The notes beneath the pieces were generated by a model that was given only the letters and a program-made list of their open reading frames with translations, was not told the origin of the DNA and made no database searches. A program made the position numbers and the translations under genes. A stretch of 17,993 bases of DNA from NCBI GenBank assembly GCA_012512865.1, contig JAAZDH010000308.1, positions 1 through 17,993 of the forward strand, in the 5' to 3' direction. Below are positions 7,397-14,450 of this stretch, one piece after another. The stretch is from Clostridiaceae bacterium. GTDB taxonomy: Bacteria; Bacillota; Clostridia; Acetivibrionales; DUMC01. How positions within the stretch are numbered: the stretch's first letter is position 1; each line of letters begins with the position of its first letter.

Positions 7397-8803
7397 TTAT
7401 TCCTGCATTTCCTGTCTCTTCTTGTCGTGTATTGCCTGGAGCCTTCTTGCGGTTTCCGGGTCACCTATGTACAAGGTATCATAGGCCTGCTGCGATGACT
7501 TGAATGGGCCGCTCCTCTTTCCATGCCATTCCAGGTTGGTATACATGGGATTTTTTCTTGCTGTTTCCTTTTCACGCTTTTCTATATGTTGAAGCATGCG
7601 TTCTTCCAACATTTTCACAACCCCGGGTTCCTTATCTGCCACGTTATTATTCTCTTCCGGGTCCTTTATCAAGTTGTAGAGCTCGACCTCGGGCTTGAAG
7701 TGAAAATCCGGTTCAAGGGCATGTATAAGCTTCCATTCGGGAGTCCTCCACCCGTGCTTTCTCATCCAGGTACATTCCGTGATATAAAATTCAGGCTCCG
7801 GCTCCCTGTATTCACCCCTTGCCAACGGCATGAGGCTCCGACCGTCAAACCGGATGTCAACTTCTATACCCAGGATTTCCAGGATTGTCGGCTTGACATC
7901 CTTGAGCTGGCAATAATCCTTGAACCTCTTGCCGCCGGGAAGCTTTCCTGGAAAACAGAACACCAGGGGAACAACCAGCGTGCAATCATAAAGACCGTGG
8001 TGGTCAAAGTAGCAATCATGGTCATACAGGGTTTCGCCGTGGTCGGAGGTAATGACGACCAGGGTTTCATCTTCGATTCCCAGTGCTTCCAACTTTGCAA
8101 ATACATTTTGCATGCAGGCATCCATGTATGCAACTGCGCCGTCATACTGGGCAATTATGTAATCCTTGTCGGTACAGCCCGGGGGAAACCATGTCAGGAA
8201 ATAATCCTTAAAAGGTTTAAACTGGTATACGGGTTCCAAGGACTTGTTTGAGGGGTCAAACTCGTTTCCGCCGTAAAATATCCTGTGGAAGGGTTCAGGC
8301 GGGAGATACGGCGAATGCGGGTCCATGTGCCGCATAAACAGGAAAAATGGTTCTTCCTCCTTTGCGAGTCTCTCCAATTCCGGTATCGCAACTTCATTCA
8401 ACTTGCCGGCCTTTGGAGAGCGTCCCTGCTCCCAGGAGCCCCAGTTTTCATACTGGATGTACTTGTCAAATCCCCGGGCTGCCGGGTTTCCTGAAAATCC
8501 TATGGATGTCGTATTGTACCCGTTTTCCTTAAGCACTTCCGCAAGGGTTTTTACCCCTTCGGCAAAATCCCCCTTGTGCCGTAATGCTACAATATTGGTA
8601 CCGAAGCAATCCATTCCCGTGAGCATGGAACCATAGCCCGGCGTGGTGGGAACGCTAGGGCTGAAACAATGCTCGAACACCATTCCCCCTGCGGCAAATT
8701 TGTCGATATGCGGCGTTGTAAGCCGCTTGTACCCATAAAGGCTCATGTGGTCTGCTCTTAAACTATCAATCCCGAATAAAACCAGGTTAGGCTTCTTTGC
8801 CAT
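7397..8803 (-). CDS. Sulfatase-like hydrolase of the alkaline phosphatase superfamily, atypical nucleophile
   Basis: This 468-residue enzyme, without signal peptide and so probably cytosolic, has the sulfatase fold. NLVLFGIDSLRADHMSLYGY is at the N-terminus, TTPHIDKFAAGGMVFEHCFS at 29-48, HMDPHSPY at 159-166, TSDHGE at 252-257 and FDHHG at 266-270. The C-terminal part (ELYNLIKDPEENNNVA) is also sulfatase-like. The signature that should read C/S-x-P-x-R followed by xx-LLTG is instead TTPGYGSMLTG (53-63), so Thr53 takes the place of the formylglycine precursor and Tyr57 that of Arg. The second N-terminal metal ligand is Ser14 instead of Asp. Thr nucleophiles occur in phosphodiesterases and phosphotransferases of this superfamily, so a phosphoester substrate is as likely as a sulfate ester. 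Start: ATG behind AAGGGGG. Confidence 0.88.
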   Translation of the reverse strand: MAKKPNLVLFGIDSLRADHMSLYGYKRLTTPHIDKFAAGGMVFEHCFSPSVPTTPGYGSMLTGMDCFGTNIVALRHKGDFAEGVKTLAEVLKENGYNTTSIGFSGNPAARGFDKYIQYENWGSWEQGRSPKAGKLNEVAIPELERLAKEEEPFFLFMRHMDPHSPYLPPEPFHRIFYGGNEFDPSNKSLEPVYQFKPFKDYFLTWFPPGCTDKDYIIAQYDGAVAYMDACMQNVFAKLEALGIEDETLVVITSDHGETLYDHDCYFDHHGLYDCTLVVPLVFCFPGKLPGGKRFKDYCQLKDVKPTILEILGIEVDIRFDGRSLMPLARGEYREPEPEFYITECTWMRKHGWRTPEWKLIHALEPDFHFKPEVELYNLIKDPEENNNVADKEPGVVKMLEERMLQHIEKREKETARKNPMYTNLEWHGKRSGPFKSSQQAYDTLYIGDPETARRLQAIHDKKRQEMQE

Positions 8804-8859
8804 AATTAATTCCCCCTTCTTTTATTTATTCCTTGTAAAAGTTTTGATTTAAACGGAAG

Positions 8860-9657
8860 CTACCTTGCGCCCAGCATCTTAAGACATGCATTCATGTACC
8901 CGTAGCTTTCCGCCGCAATAATGGATGCAGCAACCATATCCTGTTCCGGTCCTATAATTTCAAGGCAAACAGGCCCGTCATAGCCGGCATCAATCATCGC
9001 CTTGAAGTAACCGGGGAGGTTGATATCACCTCTTCCGCATGCCTGCAGCGCAGGTTCACCCGGACCCGGGCCCCTGCCCTTGCAATCACGGATATGTATA
9101 TGTCTTACCCTCTCTATTACCTGGGGCAATGCTTCTTCGGGAAGCTCCCCGGCACGGTAAATATGGCTTGGATCCATATCAATGCCAAAAGCCGGGCTTT
9201 TTATGTATTCCATTGCTCTCAGCGTTGTTGGTGTATTATATATAGCTGCTCCCACATGAGCTTTAACACAGAGAATTACACCAAACTCCCCGGCTTTTTC
9301 AGACATTCTTGCAATCTTGTCAAGGGACTCTTTAAGGCTGTCTTCATTGCCCGATTTTCCGCCCGGCCCTATGTTAATAACGGGAATACCTATTTCGCTT
9401 GCCGCCTCAAAGGCTTTCGTAAGCCTTTCTTCATCAAGGGAAGCTACCTCCGTTGAAAGCATCATGAGCCCGGTTTCCTCCATCACCGCCTTTATATCCC
9501 CTTTTTGTGCTTTCCAGTTGTCAAGGTCCAGGTGCTCGCACATACCTTTAATCGCTGAAATCTCAAGACCGTCATAACCTGCCGCTTTAATTGCTTTTGC
9601 AGCTTCCAGGAAGGAATATTTCTTGAAAAGAACAGAATTGACTCCAAGTTTAATCAC
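8860..9657 (-). CDS. Sugar phosphate isomerase/epimerase family TIM-barrel protein
   Basis: This 265-residue protein has the xylose isomerase-like TIM barrel (AP_endonuc_2 family). It begins with LGVNSVLF and KAAGYDGLEIS, and continues with FGIDMDPSHIYRAG (157-170), HIHIRDCKGRGPG (186-198) and a C-terminal GYDGPVCLEIIG (225-236). Asp160/Asp162, His165, His188 and Glu233 are candidate metal ligands. The first metal-binding Glu, normally in an ENH-type motif on strand 5, is replaced: the sequence there is CVKAHVG with Lys132. The start is GTG at 9657 with AAAGGAGG eight bases upstream. It is the first gene of the sugar operon, 57 bases before the sulfatase-like gene. Isomerase, epimerase, dehydratase or glycoside-eliminating activity are all possible. 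Confidence 0.88.
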   Translation of the reverse strand: MIKLGVNSVLFKKYSFLEAAKAIKAAGYDGLEISAIKGMCEHLDLDNWKAQKGDIKAVMEETGLMMLSTEVASLDEERLTKAFEAASEIGIPVINIGPGGKSGNEDSLKESLDKIARMSEKAGEFGVILCVKAHVGAAIYNTPTTLRAMEYIKSPAFGIDMDPSHIYRAGELPEEALPQVIERVRHIHIRDCKGRGPGPGEPALQACGRGDINLPGYFKAMIDAGYDGPVCLEIIGPEQDMVAASIIAAESYGYMNACLKMLGAR

Positions 9658-9668
9658 GCCAAAGGCCT

Positions 9669-9700
9669 CCTTTCGTTAACCTTTCCTTTCGTTAACCTTT
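9669..9700. repeat. Two-copy 16-bp tandem repeat upstream of the isomerase gene
   Basis: CCTTTCGTTAACCTTT occurs twice in direct succession (9669-9684 and 9685-9700). On the coding (minus) strand each copy reads AAAGGTTAACGAAAGG. The copy nearest the gene supplies part of the ribosome binding site, so the duplication adds a second Shine-Dalgarno-like GAAAGG further upstream and two GTTAAC palindromes. It lies within the 5' untranslated leader predicted from the promoter at 9721-9749. Confidence 0.75.
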
Positions 9701-9720
9701 TTCCTCTTTACTCCACTTTA

Positions 9721-9749
9721 ATTATAGCCTTGGTAAACCAGGTGTTCAA
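9721..9749 (-). promoter_or_regulatory. Sigma-A promoter of the sugar operon with a candidate operator in its spacer
   Basis: On the minus strand TTGAAC (9749-9744), a 17-base spacer and a perfect TATAAT (9726-9721) make a near-consensus promoter. Transcription would begin near 9714, about 57 bases before the GTG of the isomerase gene. The spacer holds a hyphenated palindrome TGGT-AA-ACCA (9731-9740), similar to the TGGT...ACCA half-sites recognised by FadR/UxuR-type GntR repressors. Promoter call is strong; operator call is inference. Confidence 0.7.
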
Positions 9750-9827
9750 TTAAATAAAACAAATTTGTATGATATTATGACGGAATTTGCAAGATCAGTC
9801 CTATTTATTCAAAAAGTGATGGAAAAT

Positions 9828-9865
9828 AAAAAAAAGGCAAGACGCAAAGAATTGGACTCCTTGCC
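9828..9865 (-). terminator. Probable intrinsic terminator of citrate synthase
   Basis: On the minus strand GGCAAG (9865-9860) pairs with CTTGCC (9841-9836) across an 18-base loop that can add a short CAA/TTG stem. Eight T follow directly (9835-9828). It lies 28 bases past the citrate synthase stop and separates that operon from the sugar operon promoter. The stem is modest in length. Confidence 0.55.
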
Positions 9866-9893
9866 CCCTGCCTTGTATCATTCTCCCTTTACG

Positions 9894-11381
9894 TTATTCC
9901 CTTTCATTCATAGGTACGTATCCCCTCGGCACTTCCACGTTCATGTAGGCAGGCCTTATTATCTTGCTCCCGTCCACCAATTCTTCTATCCTGTGGGCGC
10001 ACCAGCCGGAAATCCTGGCAATGGCAAATATCGGCGTATACAATTCAACAGGTATGTTAAGCATCTTGTACACAAATCCGGAATAAAAATCCACGTTTGC
10101 ACACATGGGCTTGTTTATATTCTTGACCTTGCAGAAAACTTTCGGTGATAGCTTTTCGACCCTTTCAAAAAGCTGGAATTCATTATAAAACCCTTTTTCC
10201 CGGGCAAGTTCCCCGGCCTTTTTCTTCAGCATGACCGCTCTCGGGTCGGAAAGGGTGTACACCGCATGGCCCATTCCGTAAATCAATCCCGACTTGTCAA
10301 AAGCCTCTTTTCTAATTATCTTTTCCAGGTACTTTTCAATTTCTTCCTCATCTTCCCAGTCTTTCACATTTTCCTTTACATCGTCCATCATCATCATTAC
10401 CTTTATATTTGCCCCGCCGTGTTTCGGGCCCTTGAGGGAACCAAGCCCGGCGGCTATGGCAGAATAGGTATCCGTACCGGTAGAACTTACCACGTGTATT
10501 GTAAAGGTTGAATTATTACCGCCCCCGTGTTCTGCATGGAGTACAAGGGCAAGGTCCAGGACTTCCGCCTCGATCCTGGTATACTTGCAATCCGGCCTTA
10601 TCATGTGCAATATGTTCTCGGCGGTACTTAAGTGGGGCTGAGGTTTATGTGTATAAAGGCTCTGTCCTTTATAATAATGTGCAAGGGCTTGGTATCCGTA
10701 TGCGGCAATAGTGGGAAATTGGGCTATCAGCTTGATGCTTTGCCTGATAACATTGGGTATGCTGGTATCATCAGGGTTTTCATCATAAGAATAGGCTGCA
10801 AGGACGCACCTTGCCAATTTATTCATAATATTCCTGCTTGGGGCCTTCAAAATCAGGTCTCTTGCAAATCCTTCGGGAAGTTCCCTGTTCTCTGCCAGCA
10901 TCTGTTCGAATTCCTCGAGTTCCCTTTTATTCGGGAGTTCTCCAAACAGCAAAAGATAACTGCATTCTTCAAATCCGAACCTTTTTTCTTTTTGGAAGCC
11001 TTGCACCATCTCACTTATGTCGATTCCCCTGCAAATCAGCTTGCCTTCCATGGGTATCTTGGTATTGTTTTTCATTACGTAGGCAAAAACATCACCTATC
11101 CTTGTCAGCCCGACAAGCACTCCCGTGCCGTCACTATTCCTGAGCCCGATCTTGACATTGTGCTTTCCATACAGTGCAGGCTCTATATGATTGTTTTTTT
11201 CTGCTATTGAAGCCTGCTTGGCGATTAATGCATCCACCTTGTCCCTACCCGTTGACTCATTTGCTGGTTTATTATTTAGTTCACCTGTTGATTTATATGT
11301 TGATTTGTCCGTTGAATGACCGTTGCCCATTGAATTAGCAAAATTATTCGTTGTTTTATTCGTTAGTTCGCTATAATTCAT
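9894..11381 (-). CDS. gltA: Citrate synthase with low-complexity N-terminal extension
   Basis: This cytosolic enzyme condenses acetyl-CoA and oxaloacetate to citrate. The 495 residues carry all the hallmarks: LHAEHGGGNNSTF (281-293), GSLKGPKHGGAN (314-325) with catalytic His321, GMGHAVYTLSDPRA (369-382) with His372, NVDFYSG (429-435) with Asp431, and ISGWCAHRIEE (457-467). A first segment of about 46 residues, rich in Asn, Thr, Ser and Lys, is not part of the fold. It includes three 12-base repeats encoding STDK, STYK and STGE. GGAGG lies eight bases before the ATG at 11381, so the extension is very likely translated. It is the last gene of the aconitase-GntR-citrate synthase group. The total length is somewhat above the usual 430-460 for bacterial type-II-like enzymes because of the extension. 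Confidence 0.95.
   Translation of the reverse strand: MNYSELTNKTTNNFANSMGNGHSTDKSTYKSTGELNNKPANESTGRDKVDALIAKQASIAEKNNHIEPALYGKHNVKIGLRNSDGTGVLVGLTRIGDVFAYVMKNNTKIPMEGKLICRGIDISEMVQGFQKEKRFGFEECSYLLLFGELPNKRELEEFEQMLAENRELPEGFARDLILKAPSRNIMNKLARCVLAAYSYDENPDDTSIPNVIRQSIKLIAQFPTIAAYGYQALAHYYKGQSLYTHKPQPHLSTAENILHMIRPDCKYTRIEAEVLDLALVLHAEHGGGNNSTFTIHVVSSTGTDTYSAIAAGLGSLKGPKHGGANIKVMMMMDDVKENVKDWEDEEEIEKYLEKIIRKEAFDKSGLIYGMGHAVYTLSDPRAVMLKKKAGELAREKGFYNEFQLFERVEKLSPKVFCKVKNINKPMCANVDFYSGFVYKMLNIPVELYTPIFAIARISGWCAHRIEELVDGSKIIRPAYMNVEVPRGYVPMNERE
11280..11315 (-). repeat. Three 12-bp repeats inside the citrate synthase N-terminal tail
   Basis: On the coding strand TCAACGGACAAA, TCAACATATAAA and TCAACAGGTGAA follow one another in frame (11315-11280). 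They encode STDK-STYK-STGE. The TCAAC and terminal AA positions are conserved, and the period keeps the reading frame. Confidence 0.7.
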
Positions 11382-11550
11382 TGGTTTTTCCTCCCTGTAT
11401 TAATTAATAACTACTGCTGCCTGCCGTTATTCTTTGTTCTGTTTTATCCGGCTCCAGGACCAGTACTTGTTTTCAATAGGATTTTTTACAAGATTTTATA
11501 CGAGATTAACACCTGCCGACCTGCCGCACTAACACCTGTTTACGGTCTTC

Positions 11551-12219
11551 CTAGTACGCACTCTTCATCAGGTTAATCATTGCATTCCTCACATGCTCGG
11601 TTGTAAGCCGTTCTGCCAAATCCGGGTCCCTTGCCGATAAAGCTTGAAAAATAGCCCTATGCTCTACCAAGGTCTTCTCCGCCCTTCCGGGCTTTCTCAG
11701 GGAAGCGTTCCTGGCCCGCTGGGCATAATGATGAAAATTACTCAGGATATATATGAGCGGCCTGCTTTTGCTTGCCTTGAATACTACATCGTGGAATCTT
11801 GAATCAAGCCTGATCAAGTTGTGCACGCTTTCACCTTTCATGGTATAAAACTCTTCCATCTCCAATATTTCGCGCAGTTTTTCAAGTTCCTCCCCTGTAA
11901 TATTTTGGGCTGCCCACCTGGCTGCAAGGCCTTCTATAACCATTCGTATCGTATAAATATCCTCTATATCCTTGCTGGATATGCCCTGCACTACCACTCC
12001 TTTGCCAGGCTCGGACTTAACAAGTCCTTCAAGTTCAAGCTGTTTCAGGGCCTCCCGGATTGGTGTCCTGCTTACGCCAAGCTCACTCGCAAGTTTTGTT
12101 TCCATGATATATTCCCCGGGCTGGTATTTCCCGTTGATAATATCATTCTGCAATTTCTTGAATATCTTAACCCCAAGGGAACTTCCCGAATAATCATCAT
12201 TATATTCAATTTCATCCAT
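11551..12219 (-). CDS. GntR family transcriptional regulator, FadR/FCD subfamily
   Basis: This is a 222-residue cytosolic regulator. The N-terminal winged helix domain (about 15-78) shows GVKIFKKLQNDIINGKYQPG, the recognition helix region LASELGVSRTPIREALKQLE, and the wing GLVKSEPGKGVVV. The C-terminal FCD domain (about 86-212) has the four metal/ligand positions of this fold: Asp139, His143, His187 and His209. FCD domains commonly bind carboxylic acids, and this gene lies between aconitase and citrate synthase on the same strand, so citrate or a related acid is a reasonable guess for the effector. The ATG at 12219 follows GGGGGGAA. It is probably autoregulatory and controls this operon; whether it also acts on the sugar operon promoter is untested. 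Confidence 0.93.
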   Translation of the reverse strand: MDEIEYNDDYSGSSLGVKIFKKLQNDIINGKYQPGEYIMETKLASELGVSRTPIREALKQLELEGLVKSEPGKGVVVQGISSKDIEDIYTIRMVIEGLAARWAAQNITGEELEKLREILEMEEFYTMKGESVHNLIRLDSRFHDVVFKASKSRPLIYILSNFHHYAQRARNASLRKPGRAEKTLVEHRAIFQALSARDPDLAERLTTEHVRNAMINLMKSAY

Positions 12220-12390
12220 AAGTATTCCCCCCGCCGTTAACCGCTTTGCTTTTCCGCCTCACCCTAATATTACTTGATTTCATTTCCCCTTTTGCGCTTA
12301 TTTTCATTTATTCGCTGCTTATTCTTTAATGGCTGAATCCTGCCTTTAGTGGTTAAATTTACTTGCCGCTGCCTGCTTTATACCTCAACA

Positions 12391-14328
12391 CTAGCACTGC
12401 TTGCCGCCGCCTTTTGCGGTGTAATTTATCAATCCCCCCGCAAGGATTATTTCCCGCTGCCTTTCGGACAGCGGCATCTTTACCTTAAACTCAATGCCTT
12501 TTGTCTTGTTTAAAACGGTCAGTTTCTCTCCCCTTTGCACCTGTTCCCTCCCATTTTCTATAACAAGCTCATCGCCTTCGTCTATCTTCCCGTAATCCTC
12601 TTCATTATCAAAAACCATGGGGAGTATACCCGAGTTTATAAGGTTTGCCATGTGTATCCTTGAGAATGATTTTGCTATAACACCTTTTACACCGAGATAT
12701 AATGGGACCAGTGCGGCATGCTCCCTGCTTGAGCCTTGACCATAGTTGACTCCCCCCACAATAAAGCCTCCACCGTTTTCCCTGGCTTTCCTGGGGAAGC
12801 CGGGATCTATTGCCATGAAACAATAGTCCGCCAGGTAAGGGATGTTGGACCTGTAGGGAAGAAGTTTTGCGTTGGAAGGCATGATATGGTCGGTGGTGAT
12901 ATTATCCCCGACTTTTACCAGGGTTTTCCCCGCAACATTATTGTCAAGCTCTTTATTGACAGGGAAAGGCTTTATGTTAGGTCCTCTCACCACTTCAACA
13001 CTATTTCCTCCAGGTCCAGGAGCTATAATCATATTATCGTTCACTATAAATTTTTCCGGTATGGTTATCCCGGGTTCCTCGCCGAATTCCCCCGGGTCTG
13101 TTAATACGCCGGCTATGGCGCTCACTGCAGCAGTTTCAGGGCTTACAAGGTATACCTTTGCCGATGCCGTGCCGCTTCTTCCCTCGAAATTCCTGTTAAA
13201 AGTGCGCAATGATACTGCATTTGATGCCGGTGCCTGCCCCATGCCTATGCACGGCCCGCAAGCGCACTCCAGGATTCTCGCTCCTGCAGCCACCATGTCC
13301 GCAAGTGCCCCGTTTTGGGCAAGCATGGTTAATACTTGCCTTGAACCGGGTGCTATAACCAGGCTTACATCGGGATGGACCCTTTTCCCTCTCAATATGG
13401 ATGCAACCTTCATCATATCCGCATATGACGAGTTCGTACAACTTCCGATGGCCACCTGGTCCACCTTTATCTTTCCTATATCCTTTACCTTTGCAACATT
13501 ATCCGGGCTGTGGGGTTTTGCAGCCAGGGGTTCAAGCAGGCCCAGGTCAATCTCAAGCCCGCCATCATATTCTGCACCTTCGTCCGCCTTTATTTCCCGC
13601 CAGTCCTCTTCTCTTCCCTGCGCTCGCAGGAATTCCCTTGTAACCTCGTCACTTGGGAATATGGAGGTTGTTGCTCCAAGCTCTGCTCCCATGTTGGCTA
13701 TGGTAGCCCTTTCAGGGATGGTAAGGGTTTCAACCCCTTCTCCCGCGTACTCTATTATTTTTCCTACGCCACCCTTTACGGTGAGCATCCTTAATATCTC
13801 AAGGATTATATCCTTGGCGGACACCCAGGGCTGTAACTTGCCTTTTAATACTATCCTGTAGATTTCGGGCATTCTTAGATAATATGGACCTCCTGCCATG
13901 GCCACGGCCACGTCCAGGCCGCCCGCACCTATGGCAAGCATGCCCAGGCCGCCTGCCGTTGGCGTATGGCTGTCGGAACCTAAAAGTGTCATTCCAGGTA
14001 TGCCGAACCTTTCAAGATGAACCTGGTGGCATATGCCATTCCCAGGTTTTGAATAGTATATCCCGTATTTTGCTGCAACAGTGCTTATATATTTATGGTC
14101 ATCCGCATTTTCAAAGCCGGTCTGCAACGTGTTGTGGTCCACGTAAGCTACAGATTTTTTAGTCCTTACCCTGGGGACTCCCATGGCTTCAAACTGCAAA
14201 TATGCCATTGTACCCGTTGAATCCTGGGTCAAGGTTTGGTCTATTCTCAAGGCTATTTCCTGCCCAGGTATCATTTCCCCGCATACAAGGTGCTCTTTTA
14301 TAATTTTTTTGGCAATGTTCAACTTCAT
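12391..14328 (-). CDS. acn: Aconitate hydratase (aconitase)
   Basis: This [4Fe-4S] enzyme interconverts citrate and isocitrate. The protein is about 645 residues, the length of the shorter bacterial aconitases. Cluster cysteines are in GSCTNSS (about Cys297) and CACGPCIGMGQ (about Cys357 and Cys360, with an extra Cys355). Other family blocks are GSDSHTPTAGGLGMLAIGAGGLD (from about 117), TTDHIMPSNAK, and the swivel-domain NYGQGSSREHAAL. The frame is open to a TTG at 14343, but the ATG at 14328 follows GGGAGG by seven bases and begins MKLNIAKKII, so it is preferred. It is the first gene of the operon with the GntR regulator 171 bases downstream and citrate synthase after that; no terminator is evident between them. 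It is close to the isopropylmalate isomerase family but the full-length fused architecture supports aconitase. Confidence 0.94.
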   Translation of the reverse strand: MKLNIAKKIIKEHLVCGEMIPGQEIALRIDQTLTQDSTGTMAYLQFEAMGVPRVRTKKSVAYVDHNTLQTGFENADDHKYISTVAAKYGIYYSKPGNGICHQVHLERFGIPGMTLLGSDSHTPTAGGLGMLAIGAGGLDVAVAMAGGPYYLRMPEIYRIVLKGKLQPWVSAKDIILEILRMLTVKGGVGKIIEYAGEGVETLTIPERATIANMGAELGATTSIFPSDEVTREFLRAQGREEDWREIKADEGAEYDGGLEIDLGLLEPLAAKPHSPDNVAKVKDIGKIKVDQVAIGSCTNSSYADMMKVASILRGKRVHPDVSLVIAPGSRQVLTMLAQNGALADMVAAGARILECACGPCIGMGQAPASNAVSLRTFNRNFEGRSGTASAKVYLVSPETAAVSAIAGVLTDPGEFGEEPGITIPEKFIVNDNMIIAPGPGGNSVEVVRGPNIKPFPVNKELDNNVAGKTLVKVGDNITTDHIMPSNAKLLPYRSNIPYLADYCFMAIDPGFPRKARENGGGFIVGGVNYGQGSSREHAALVPLYLGVKGVIAKSFSRIHMANLINSGILPMVFDNEEDYGKIDEGDELVIENGREQVQRGEKLTVLNKTKGIEFKVKMPLSERQREIILAGGLINYTAKGGGKQC

Positions 14329-14358
14329 CGGCAAACCTCCCAAATATTATTAATATGT

Positions 14359-14375
14359 GTACAATTTACCTGTAC
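14359..14375. promoter_or_regulatory. Inverted repeat close to the aconitase ribosome binding site
   Basis: GTACA (14359-14363) and TGTAC (14371-14375) form a perfect inverted repeat separated by seven bases, about 30 bases before the aconitase ATG. It could be a regulator site or a small leader hairpin. Evidence is symmetry and position only. Confidence 0.35.
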
Positions 14376-14450
14376 CAATATAATTTTTATAAAATATAAA
14401 ATTGTGCAGTTTTTTATTACATGTTCTTGCATGCCGTGTTTTAACACTTT

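Noticed and set aside
7523..8251. A 242-codon plus-strand open frame opposite the sulfatase-like gene
   Set aside because: It is the complement of conserved coding sequence and resembles no protein family; a mirror of codon bias on the other strand.
12220..12390. Terminator or promoter between aconitase and the GntR gene
   Set aside because: No stable stem with a T run and no paired -35/-10 boxes were found; co-transcription is simpler.
12872..13861. A 329-codon plus-strand open frame across the aconitase gene
   Set aside because: It is antisense to a clearly conserved aconitase, has low-complexity Ser/Pro composition and no family features.
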